From CALVUJ01 sp045128835 (GTDB lineage Bacteria; Bacillota_I; Bacilli_A; RFN20; DUOF01), in the NCBI GenBank assembly GCA_045128835.1, contig JBGVRX010000011.1, positions 42,871 through 106,870 of the forward strand: a stretch of DNA of 64,000 bases, in the 5' to 3' direction. Positions 1 to 7,153 of this stretch are shown piece by piece. The notes under the pieces were generated by a model. It was not told the origin of the DNA and did not search any database. It worked only from the letters and a program-made list of their open reading frames with translations. The position numbers and the translations under genes were made by a program. Numbering within the stretch: position 1 is the first letter of the stretch; each line of letters opens with the position of its first letter.

Positions 1-144
1 CTTTTCTTTATGCATAGTTTTTTTATTACATTTTTTGCAATATTTTTGGATTTCTACTCTATCAGGGTGTAATCTCTTATTTTTAGTTCCAATATAATTT
101 TCTTCTCCACAAACACTACAACGATATATGATGTTTTCTCTCAT
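1..144 (-). CDS. rpmG: 50S ribosomal protein L33 (partial, runs off the left edge)
   Basis: Small basic protein of the large ribosomal subunit. Reading the minus strand from ATG at 144 gives 48 codons with no stop inside the window: it opens MRENIIYRC and carries two CxxC pairs (CSVC and CKKC), the zinc-ribbon pattern of L33. L33 is usually about 49 residues, so only the stop or one or two codons should be missing. A strong ribosome binding site (GGAGGTG) stands eight or so bases before the ATG. It follows a sigma-factor-like gene on the same strand. In Bacillus the order is sigH-rpmG-secE-nusG, so secE and nusG may lie just outside the window (inference). Confidence 0.93.
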   Translation of the reverse strand, partial: MRENIIYRCSVCGEENYIGTKNKRLHPDRVEIQKYCKKCNKKTMHKEK

Positions 145-247
145 AAGTGCACCTCCATATAATTGACTTTAGTATATTATCATAATTATATTAAAATTTC
201 TACATTAAAATATAAAATTTACATTATTTTGCAATATTTAAAGTAAA

Positions 248-916
248 TTAACGCCTATTTTTAGGACTTTCACTTTCTAAAATATTAGAAATTTTAGCTT
301 TATGTCCTTTTTTCTCAATATCTTTCCTTATTTTAATCAAAGCGCTACCTATTAAGTGATAAACCTCTATTCTTGTAACCCCTCTAGATGCTGCTATTTC
401 TGATATTGTCACTGGGTCATTTCCTTCTAATCCATAGTGAGCAATCATACATTCAATTTGTTTACCTGTTAATCCTATTGACTTAGAAAAAATAATTTTC
501 TTCAAAGATTCTAAATCAATATCCGAATTCATCTCATCCTCACATTCATAAACAAGACCTTCTTTTTTTAAAGTCTCATAATCTTCTCTAAAAGAATATA
601 AAGACACTTCATTATCCGCGATATATCTTTCATTTGATATTTCCTTATCTACTGCATTAACGCATGTAGTAAAAATATATCTATAAAAAGCTGAATCATT
701 ATCATAAATTCTCTCCAAAGAAGCTATCTTTTTTGATAAATAGATATAAGCACATCCTAAATATTCTTTATATTTATCTTCACTAATATCATGTTTTCTT
801 AAAGCTGATTTTACTGCCTTTGTAACAATATCTTGGCTATTTTCTAAAATTTCACCAACAATAGAAGAATCCTTTGTCTTCACATACAATTTAAGTAATT
901 CGCCATTTGATTTCAT
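248..916 (-). CDS. Divergent sigma-70-type RNA polymerase sigma factor, possibly SigH-like
   Basis: A 222-residue protein. The C-terminal third looks like sigma region 4: after a LTGKQIECMIAHYGLEG segment comes a helix-turn-helix with SEIAASRGVTRIEVYHLI and a basic tail. Residues about 25-95 are helical and could be a worn region 2. The start is set at ATG 916, preceded by AGAGGTG and, further up, by a good promoter (TTGATT, 17 bases, TATAAT). A longer reading back to 985 would run through the terminator of the gene upstream, so I reject it. The gene lies directly upstream of rpmG, the place of sigH in B. subtilis, where SigH drives entry into sporulation. The sigma family call is moderately sure; the SigH identity rests on position only. 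Confidence 0.6.
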   Translation of the reverse strand: MKSNGELLKLYVKTKDSSIVGEILENSQDIVTKAVKSALRKHDISEDKYKEYLGCAYIYLSKKIASLERIYDNDSAFYRYIFTTCVNAVDKEISNERYIADNEVSLYSFREDYETLKKEGLVYECEDEMNSDIDLESLKKIIFSKSIGLTGKQIECMIAHYGLEGNDPVTISEIAASRGVTRIEVYHLIGSALIKIRKDIEKKGHKAKISNILESESPKNRR

Positions 917-934
917 ACCTACACCTCTATAAAA

Positions 935-963
935 ATTATAAGGCACAATAGCCAACAAATCAA
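935..963 (-). promoter_or_regulatory. Sigma-A-type promoter of the sigma-factor-like gene
   Basis: Minus strand: -35 TTGATT (958-963), 17-base spacer, -10 TATAAT (935-940), about 18 bases before the start codon at 916. It begins at the end of the upstream gene's terminator, so the sigma-like gene is its own transcription unit. Confidence 0.7.
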
Positions 964-987
964 CAAAAAAAGAGTGGTTACCCACTC
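963..987 (-). terminator. Intrinsic terminator after the gene at 989-1624
   Basis: Minus strand: stem GAGTGG / CCACTC with loop GTAA, followed at once by TTTTTTT. It begins a few bases past the stop codon at 989. Confidence 0.85.
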
Positions 988-988
988 A

Positions 989-1624
989 TTATCTCATTGG
1001 TTTTTTAAAAGAATTTAAGATATCATACCCTTTCATTGCATGTCTGCTTACAATCTCTTGTTTATCAATTACCGATACAGCAATTTTACTTCTCAAGTTT
1101 TCAAATAAGCTATGCTCGAACGCTCTAATTATTTTATTAAAATCATCCTTACAATACTCATCTCTAATATATCTCATTTCAAATTCAACTTTAAAATTAT
1201 AAATTTCAGTATCTAGTAGTTCCTCAAATCCAATAAAGTTAAAGTCACACATTCTATCTATTGTATCCTTAACAGAACAACTCATTTTCTTTTTTACATT
1301 ATCTCCTTTAACAAGTTTCTTTTCAAAAAAATTGCACATTGATTGTTTTAAAATTTCAACTTCCTTATCAAAAATATTTTGACATTTTAAAACATGTGCA
1401 ACTTTATCATTCATCATCTTCTGTTTAAATTCATTAATTATTATTACAAGTTTTCTCTTATCTACAACTAAATATTCGCAATTAAAATAGTCAAGGCTAT
1501 CTTCCAAATCTTTAAACTCTAAATCAAAGATTTCATCAATACCCCTTTTCATACGGTTATTACTAGAACTAAACTCCTCATGCATGCTAGCAACATTATC
1601 TAACAAGCTATCGTGCGCATTCAT
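989..1624 (-). CDS. Hypothetical protein, 211 aa
   Basis: Unrecognised soluble protein, rich in acidic and basic residues, with long predicted helices and no signal peptide or membrane segment. Four cysteines are scattered (for example MCDFNF and YCKDD) without a zinc-finger spacing. The ribosome binding site is excellent (AAAGGAGGTAATTACA before ATG 1624), and the gene is closed by its own hairpin terminator, so it is expressed as a single unit. It sits between the yqfT-like gene, which is divergent, and the sigma-like gene. No function is proposed; a partner of the downstream sigma factor is possible but unsupported. Confidence 0.75.
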   Translation of the reverse strand: MNAHDSLLDNVASMHEEFSSSNNRMKRGIDEIFDLEFKDLEDSLDYFNCEYLVVDKRKLVIIINEFKQKMMNDKVAHVLKCQNIFDKEVEILKQSMCNFFEKKLVKGDNVKKKMSCSVKDTIDRMCDFNFIGFEELLDTEIYNFKVEFEMRYIRDEYCKDDFNKIIRAFEHSLFENLRSKIAVSVIDKQEIVSRHAMKGYDILNSFKKPMR

Positions 1625-1689
1625 TGTAATTACCTCCTTTTTATTATTCTAGCATAAATTTAATAAAATAATATATTTTATGAAAGTAG

Positions 1690-1718
1690 TTGTTAATAAT
1701 TTAACTACTACATATATT
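1690..1718 (+). promoter_or_regulatory. Probable promoter of the yqfT-like gene
   Basis: TTGTTA (1690-1695), 17 bases, TATATT (1713-1718), 15 bases before ATG 1734. The overlapping TATTAT at 1715 is an alternative -10. Confidence 0.5.
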
Positions 1719-1733
1719 ATACAGGTGATACTA

Positions 1734-1994
1734 ATGTTTATGAACATTTTAATAAATAGTTACTTAAAAAATATAACTACTGAAAAAGCCATTCTAGTAG
1801 CCAAACAATTATGCATAAATTTTTCATTTGAAGAAATGAATATCATACTACCTATTATTAAAAATAAATGGCCAGACTTTTTAGATGAAAATAAAAAGCC
1901 TGTTCTATTAAACCATATAGCTAATAGAACAAGCCTTGAAACATCTAAAAAAACAGATGCCTTATTAAATAAATTATTAATTATTCTCTCTTAA
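1734..1994 (+). CDS. yqfT: YqfT-like (DUF2624) small protein
   Basis: An 86-residue protein. The start is ATG 1734, preceded by AGGTGAT; an upstream ATG at 1680 lies before the promoter and has no ribosome binding site. The pattern NxxLxNITTEKAILVAKQ, a middle stretch ending FLDENKKPVLLNHIA, then TSLETSKKTDALLNKL matches what I recall of the YqfT/DUF2624 family, and in B. subtilis yqfT is next to nfo, as here. The 3' end overlaps the 3' end of nfo on the other strand by 18 bases. The role of the family is not known to me. The identification is by pattern and position, not by search. Confidence 0.55.
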   Translation: MFMNILINSYLKNITTEKAILVAKQLCINFSFEEMNIILPIIKNKWPDFLDENKKPVLLNHIANRTSLETSKKTDALLNKLLIILS

Positions 1995-2837
1995 AAGAGC
2001 TATTTCTTCTTTATAAGGAGCCTTGTCATCAACCCAAGGTGTTTCTAATATTTTAATCATATTATCAAGTCTAGGGTGATGAACCACTTTCTTTAAAGTT
2101 TCTAGTCCGATATAACCTTTTCCAATATTTTCGTGTCTATCTTTACTAGCTCCTCTAATGTTTTTAGAATCATTAACATGAATAACCTTTAAGTATTGTA
2201 ATCCTATAACACTATCAAATTCTTCAATAACATTATCCAAATCATTTACCAAATCATACCCTGAATCATGAGTATGACAAGTATCAAAACAAACACCAAT
2301 TTTTTCTTTTTTATCAATATTTTCTATAATATATGCTATTTGTTCAAAAGAAGCCCCTACTTCGTTACCTTTACCCGCCATAGTCTCAAGAAGTACTACA
2401 ACATCACTCTCATCTTTACTAAACACTTCGTTTAATCCATCAATAATTCTAGATAAACCAACTTCAACACCTAAACCTAAGTGACTTCCAGGATGAAGAA
2501 CAATATATTTACATCCTATATAAGCCGTTCTACTTATTTCATCACTCAAAACCTTTTTTGATAATTCATAAATGCCATCATCTTTAGCATTAGCTAAATT
2601 TATAATATATGGAGCATGTACGACAACATTTTTAATATCGATATTATTTTCTTCCATTAACATTCTTGCTTCTTCAACTTTCAATTGTTCAACTGGCTTT
2701 CTTGCACTGTTTTGAGGTGCTCCAGTATAAAACATAAAAGTATTAGCGTTATAACTAAGTGCTTGCTCAACACTTCCTAGTAGCATCTTAGGCGCAGACA
2801 TATTAACATGAGAACCTATAATTATTTCCTTACTCAT
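1977..2837 (-). CDS. nfo: Endonuclease IV (AP endonuclease)
   Basis: Cuts DNA 5' of abasic sites in base excision repair; a TIM-barrel enzyme with three metal ions. The family signatures are all present: the HPGSHLG segment, ETMAGKGNEVG with the metal-binding Glu, CFDTCHTHDSGYD, then HVNDSK followed by DRHENIGKGYIG. The length (286 aa) is normal. Its ATG lies inside the last codons of the helicase gene (8-base overlap) behind AGGAGGAAAG, so cshB and nfo are co-transcribed, as in B. subtilis (yqfR-yqfS). Confidence 0.96.
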   Translation of the reverse strand: MSKEIIIGSHVNMSAPKMLLGSVEQALSYNANTFMFYTGAPQNSARKPVEQLKVEEARMLMEENNIDIKNVVVHAPYIINLANAKDDGIYELSKKVLSDEISRTAYIGCKYIVLHPGSHLGLGVEVGLSRIIDGLNEVFSKDESDVVVLLETMAGKGNEVGASFEQIAYIIENIDKKEKIGVCFDTCHTHDSGYDLVNDLDNVIEEFDSVIGLQYLKVIHVNDSKNIRGASKDRHENIGKGYIGLETLKKVVHHPRLDNMIKILETPWVDDKAPYKEEIALLRENN

Positions 2838-4197
2838 GATAATTCTTTCCTCCTGGTTTGTATGATTTTTTTCTTTGTTCTTCTATACTTTTCTTAATAA
2901 TTTGTCTTTTGTGTTTTCTCTTTAATTTGTCTATTTCTGCTTGCATTTTCTTCTTATAACCAGGTTTAACTTTAGCATTCTTATTTTTAATTACAACTTT
3001 ATTTATTTCTTTAGATAATTCAGGATCCAATTTCTTACTTTTATTTTCTCTAACGAATGGTTTTAATGTTTTCATTACACCATTTTTAAATTCTACATTT
3101 TCTATTTTTAATCCTTTTGCAATCAATTGTTTAATTATCTTTTCATCCTTCTCATCGTATAAAGAATAACAATCTCCAGTTGCTCCGTTTCTACCACATC
3201 TACCTGCTCTATGGAAATAGAATTCTAAATTGTGAGGAAAATCTATACTGATAACATGACTTACACCCTCAATATCAATACCTCTAGCGGCAATATCACT
3301 AGCCACTACAAATTGATAATCAAAAGATGTAATCTTCTTCATCGCTTGTCTTCTACTTCTTGAATCTAAATCACCATGAATTAACCCAACATTGTAACCT
3401 TTTTCTCTAAGCAATTTAAAATACTCATTAACATTCTCTTTTTTAGAAGCGAATACTAAACACAAGTAAGGATTGATGCTTTCACATAAGCTAAGCAAAG
3501 CATCTTTTCTACTTCTTCCTTTTAATGGAATAGCATAATGGTTAACTTCATCTGCTGTTAACTCTTTTTTAGATAGTTCTATAAGAACATTACTTTCCAT
3601 ATATTTTTTTATAAAGATTTTTAATTGTTCACTAATAGTCGCACTGAAAGCCATTGTTTGGACATTTTTCTTTAATTTAGACATGATTGCATCTATATCT
3701 TCTAAAAATTTCATTTCAAAAATCATATCAATCTCATCTAAAACAATAGTCTTAACTTTAGATATATCATACATACCATTACCTAAAAGTAAATCTTTAA
3801 GTCTAGCAGGAGTTCCAATAATAACGTGAGGATTACTAGATTTTTTATCTAAATCTCTTTTTCTATCAAATCCACCCATTAAAAGTTTTACCCTTAACTT
3901 CTTTTCATTACTTGCATAATCCATTGCATTAGAATATATTTGGCTTGCTAATTCTCTAGTAGGAGCAATAATAATAACTTCTACATTATCACTTTCTAAA
4001 TAAATATTCTCCATAATAGGAATTAAGAAAGCATCAGTCTTACCACTACCGGTACTACTTTTAGCAATAATATTCTTTCCTTTTTTTGCAATAGGAACTA
4101 CTTCCTTCTGTATTTGCGTTAATTCCCTATAACCCTTAGTTTCTACTAAAGTATTATAGACAAAATCTTTAAAACCATAACCTTTAATTTCACTCAT
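2830..4197 (-). CDS. cshB: DEAD-box RNA helicase, CshB-like
   Basis: ATP-dependent RNA helicase, 455 aa. Motifs in order: Q-motif region near the N-terminus, ASSTGSGKT (I), PTRELA (Ia), TPARL (Ib), DEID in motif II where DEAD is usual, SAT (III), ARGIDIEG (V) and HRAGRCGRNG (VI). The last 90 or so residues are very Lys/Arg rich and presumably bind RNA. The neighbours (nfo downstream, yqfQ divergent upstream) match B. subtilis cshB (yqfR), a cold-shock helicase acting in ribosome and mRNA metabolism. The start at 4197 is supported by GGTGGTGAT. Confidence 0.93.
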   Translation of the reverse strand: MSEIKGYGFKDFVYNTLVETKGYRELTQIQKEVVPIAKKGKNIIAKSSTGSGKTDAFLIPIMENIYLESDNVEVIIIAPTRELASQIYSNAMDYASNEKKLRVKLLMGGFDRKRDLDKKSSNPHVIIGTPARLKDLLLGNGMYDISKVKTIVLDEIDMIFEMKFLEDIDAIMSKLKKNVQTMAFSATISEQLKIFIKKYMESNVLIELSKKELTADEVNHYAIPLKGRSRKDALLSLCESINPYLCLVFASKKENVNEYFKLLREKGYNVGLIHGDLDSRSRRQAMKKITSFDYQFVVASDIAARGIDIEGVSHVISIDFPHNLEFYFHRAGRCGRNGATGDCYSLYDEKDEKIIKQLIAKGLKIENVEFKNGVMKTLKPFVRENKSKKLDPELSKEINKVVIKNKNAKVKPGYKKKMQAEIDKLKRKHKRQIIKKSIEEQRKKSYKPGGKNYHE

Positions 4198-4213
4198 TTA
4201 AATCACCACCAAA

Positions 4214-4242
4214 ATTATACCTTATTTTTAAACAGTAAACAA
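4214..4242 (-). promoter_or_regulatory. Sigma-A-type promoter of cshB-nfo
   Basis: Minus strand: TTGTTT (4237-4242), 17-base spacer, TATAAT (4214-4219), 17 bases ahead of the cshB start. Confidence 0.75.
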
Positions 4243-4264
4243 TCCCAGATAAATGCATATTTTA
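4239..4264 (+). promoter_or_regulatory. Possible sigma-K-like promoter of the yqfQ-like gene
   Basis: AC at 4239-4240, then 15 bases, then CATATTTTA (4256-4264), which fits the CATAnnnTA -10 pattern of the late mother-cell sigma factor of Bacillus. The spacing is one or two bases shorter than the usual 16-17, and the region is AT-rich, so chance is a real alternative. Confidence 0.3.
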
Positions 4265-4279
4265 CTATAGGTGACAATA

Positions 4280-4678
4280 ATGAGAAATTTTAATCCTATG
4301 TTTAATACACTTAATATGACACGAGGAGTATCTCCTTTTGCTACTGCAGGGTCTTCTTTTGCTTTTCAAAATGCCTCAAGAGGAATATTTTCTAAACTTG
4401 GAAGCAGTAAGTTAACTTTATCCGGAATCCTAAATGGTGCTCAAAAAACAATAGGAACAGTAAATCAAATTGTTCCATTATACAATCAAATAAAACCTAT
4501 TGTACAAAACTCAAAAACAATATTAAATGTAGCCAAAGGAATAAGAGGAAAACCAAGAACGCAAAGACAAAATATAAATAAACCTATTTCTAAAAACATC
4601 GTTGATGTAAAGGAAGAAAAAAAAGAAGAAAAAGAAACTAATGTCTCTTCTCCTTCTAATCCTTTTTTCATCAAATAA
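4280..4678 (+). CDS. yqfQ: YqfQ/VrrA-like protein, probably spore-associated
   Basis: A 132-residue protein. The start is ATG 4280, placed after ATAGGTGAC; the GTG at 4271 is inside that ribosome binding site. The N-terminal 100 residues carry Asn, Phe, Gly and Ser, with a central amphipathic stretch (IVPLYNQIKPIVQNSKTI) typical of the YqfQ/VrrA family as I know it, followed by a Lys/Glu-rich tail. No signal peptide. YqfQ is linked with the spore coat in Bacillus, and in B. subtilis it neighbours cshB and nfo, as here. It converges on the EEP gene with a one-base gap. Confidence 0.65.
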   Translation: MRNFNPMFNTLNMTRGVSPFATAGSSFAFQNASRGIFSKLGSSKLTLSGILNGAQKTIGTVNQIVPLYNQIKPIVQNSKTILNVAKGIRGKPRTQRQNINKPISKNIVDVKEEKKEEKETNVSSPSNPFFIK

Positions 4679-4679
4679 A

Positions 4680-5792
4680 TTAAGCTAATACAAATTTCAT
4701 CTCTACTGGATTGTGATCACTATATAAGAATAATTCTCCTTCTTCTTGTGCAATATTAGTAACGCTAGTTACAGTAACATTATCACTAACAATAAACCCG
4801 TCTATAACAACACTGTAATTATAGTCTTTTGTATATGGCATATCTGTACTTCTACATGTAGGAATATTATCGCTACTAGCAAAACTATATCCTTCTGCCA
4901 AATCAGAATCACTTAACACATAAACCCATTCAGGAACTTGTTGCTCTGTAGCAAATTTATTTAAACTATTAGCGATATCGTGGTTGAAGTCTCCTCCTGC
5001 GATAACATAGTTACCTTTTTCTCTCTCTTCCTTCAAAATTTCATTAAGCAAATCTAATTGTTTTTTACGATATACTCCGCCTTCATCATAGGCACTTAAA
5101 TGAACGTTTATTAAAACTAATTCCTTACCTTCATTAACTGTATATCTAGTAATCATAAAACATCTATCTAAGTCAAAGAATTTGGTAGGAAATGATTCAT
5201 CAATTGGAAGTTTATATCTAGTAGCTTCTTTAATATCATATTTAGAAAGCGTTGCTATTCCTGCTTCTGTTTTACCGATTGGATCATTAAATGGATACAA
5301 CAAATAAGCGCTATGAAAGTTTGAAGCATATACACTTGAATAACTATTAAAACTATTCATTAACATCTCATATTGATTAACATCATAACTTCTATTAGCC
5401 TTCTTATCTACTTCTTGGAAAAACAAGAAATCCGAATTCAAATTTTTAATTGTATTTATTGCCCCATTCGTATTACTTAACACAACTTCTTTACTTTGAG
5501 CTTTTGCGTACTTCCCACTTACATAAGTGCCATCTTTCATATACCCTTCATCCATAAAAAAGGAATATTCGTGATTATAAGCCCCAAAACCAATATTGTA
5601 TGTAGATATACTATATTCCCTATGCAAAGATATAGTTTTGCTATTACTTTCTCTATCAATATCCAATTTAACAACATCATCATAACGAGAATATTGAATA
5701 ATAACATATCCTAAATACCCTCCAATAAGCAAAACAAAAACACCTACAATTATTCCAACTCCAATTAAAAACTTTTTTAATTTAGCATTCAT
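4680..5792 (-). CDS. Membrane-anchored endonuclease/exonuclease/phosphatase (EEP) family protein
   Basis: A 370-residue protein: an N-terminal membrane segment (about residues 8-34, preceded by Lys) and then an extracellular DNase I-like fold. Catalytic motifs are visible: FFQEVD (Glu for metal), LVLINVHLSA, GGDFNHDI (Asp and Asn) and YSDHNPVEM (the Asp-His pair) near the end. The family includes nucleases, sphingomyelinases and inositol phosphatases, so the substrate cannot be told from sequence. Its ATG directly follows the dut stop with no gap, and its ribosome binding site (AGAGGTGAG) lies within dut, so the two are one operon. Confidence 0.88.
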   Translation of the reverse strand: MNAKLKKFLIGVGIIVGVFVLLIGGYLGYVIIQYSRYDDVVKLDIDRESNSKTISLHREYSISTYNIGFGAYNHEYSFFMDEGYMKDGTYVSGKYAKAQSKEVVLSNTNGAINTIKNLNSDFLFFQEVDKKANRSYDVNQYEMLMNSFNSYSSVYASNFHSAYLLYPFNDPIGKTEAGIATLSKYDIKEATRYKLPIDESFPTKFFDLDRCFMITRYTVNEGKELVLINVHLSAYDEGGVYRKKQLDLLNEILKEEREKGNYVIAGGDFNHDIANSLNKFATEQQVPEWVYVLSDSDLAEGYSFASSDNIPTCRSTDMPYTKDYNYSVVIDGFIVSDNVTVTSVTNIAQEEGELFLYSDHNPVEMKFVLA

Positions 5793-6383
5793 TTACTTCT
5801 CACCTCTATTTGTTGAACCAAATCCTCCATTACGAGTAATATTTAAGCATTCATCATCTTTAGTAAGATAAAATGGCATAAATATACCTTGAACCATTTT
5901 AGCTTTTTCTTCTCTTGCTAAACCTACACTTTTATTAACCCAATCTTTAGTTCCATGGTTTGTAAAAGATGCGAACATATGACCTTCATTATTACTGTTA
6001 CCATAATAATCAGCATCTACAACACCAACTTGATTAGATAGTCTAACATTGTATTTAAACCCTGTACCACTTCTAATAAATAAATTAAATATCTCATCAT
6101 CATTCATATGAACTCTAAATCCTGTTGGAACAACTATTGTTTCTCCAGGTTTCAAAACAAAATCATATGGAGCAAAAAAGTCATATCCTCCAGCATGAAC
6201 TGTACTTCTGCACGGATAAGGTAAATCCTCATGCATCTTTTTTATCTCCTCATCACTATAAATATCTACATATTTTTTAACTGCTTTAGTAAATTCTTCT
6301 AAACTTACCTTTTCAAAGAAGCGATTACTTCTCTTGCCTTCTTCGATCTCCTCCAACAACTTCAACAACTCAAATTTATCCAT
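5793..6383 (-). CDS. dut: dUTP diphosphatase
   Basis: Hydrolyses dUTP to dUMP and PPi, keeping uracil out of DNA and supplying dTMP synthesis. At 196 aa it is longer than the classical trimeric enzyme (about 145 aa), with some 60 extra N-terminal residues. Motifs: GYDFFAPYDF (motif 1), RSGTGFKY (motif 2), NQVGVVDADYYGN (motif 3, with the catalytic Asp), a motif 4-like region with AREEKAKMVQG, and a Gly-rich C-terminal arm RNGGFGSTNRG (motif 5). It is upstream of the EEP gene and downstream of the trmK terminator. Confidence 0.93.
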   Translation of the reverse strand: MDKFELLKLLEEIEEGKRSNRFFEKVSLEEFTKAVKKYVDIYSDEEIKKMHEDLPYPCRSTVHAGGYDFFAPYDFVLKPGETIVVPTGFRVHMNDDEIFNLFIRSGTGFKYNVRLSNQVGVVDADYYGNSNNEGHMFASFTNHGTKDWVNKSVGLAREEKAKMVQGIFMPFYLTKDDECLNITRNGGFGSTNRGEK

Positions 6384-6450
6384 AAAAAGCCACCCTTTAT
6401 ATAATACTACAAAACGAGAAAATTTCCTAATTGTATTTAAGCAAATAAAT

Positions 6451-6477
6451 AAAAAAAGGTTAGATTAACTAACCTTT
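6451..6477 (-). terminator. Intrinsic terminator after trmK
   Basis: Minus strand: stem AAAGGTTAG / CTAACCTTT followed by a run of T. The stem starts in the stop codon of trmK, closing the ybeY-to-trmK gene row. Confidence 0.88.
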
Positions 6478-7153
6478 AAATAACATTGTTTATTAAACTT
6501 ACAATAGACTCAAGAAGCTTATAATTATAGCATTCTTTATCATTGATGTTTTCCATGATTCTAAGTAAATATGCTCTATGATTATTCCATTTTGTTACAA
6601 ATGTTTCGCTTTTTTCTTGAAGTAAGATAGGTCCAAAGAATAATTCTTCTTTACTATACTCAACATTTCCTCTTTCTGCCTTAATAATTTCATAGAAACG
6701 ATTATCTTCTTCGATTAATTTTTCAAAAACAACTTTATATCCATTGTTCATTAACCAAATACGAACGTTTTCTTCATTATTGTTAGGTTCTAGTACAAGA
6801 GTTGTAACGTGTTCTAGTTTTTCTTTATCTTTATCCAAGATATCAACGATTAAACTACCACCCATACCACAAATAGAAATTGTAGTAACATCTTTTTCAA
6901 GTTCACTTATACCATCTGACAAAACCGCTGTAACATAATTGCTTACACCATGTTTTTCAATGTTTTTTACTGTGGCTTCATAAGGTCCTTCATTAACTTC
7001 ACTTGCATATGCTCTAGTTACTTTACCATTTAAAACAAGGGCAATTGGAAGTAATGCATGATCACTACCAATATCTGCAATAACATTACTTTGAGGAACC
7101 ATATCATATATGGCCTGTAATCTTTTAGATAATTTTATATTAACTTGCGTCAC
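6476..7153 (-). CDS. trmK: tRNA (adenine(22)-N(1))-methyltransferase
   Basis: SAM-dependent enzyme that makes m1A22 in tRNA. Rossmann motif I is seen as IADIGSDHALLPI, then SICGMGG and LEPNNNEENVRIWL, which are typical of TrmK (COG2384). I place the start at GTG 7153, which has TGGTGAT before it; TTG 7165 would also be in frame but has no proper ribosome binding site. Either way the start lies inside the 3' end of sigA, so translation is coupled. TrmK next to sigA is the B. subtilis order (yqfN-sigA). Confidence 0.9.
   Translation of the reverse strand: MTQVNIKLSKRLQAIYDMVPQSNVIADIGSDHALLPIALVLNGKVTRAYASEVNEGPYEATVKNIEKHGVSNYVTAVLSDGISELEKDVTTISICGMGGSLIVDILDKDKEKLEHVTTLVLEPNNNEENVRIWLMNNGYKVVFEKLIEEDNRFYEIIKAERGNVEYSKEELFFGPILLQEKSETFVTKWNNHRAYLLRIMENINDKECYNYKLLESIVSLINNVI

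Noticed and set aside
917..985. A 23-codon N-terminal extension of the sigma-like protein, beginning at 985.
   Set aside because: It would start within the terminator of the gene before and run across the sigma gene's own promoter; ATG 916 has the ribosome binding site.
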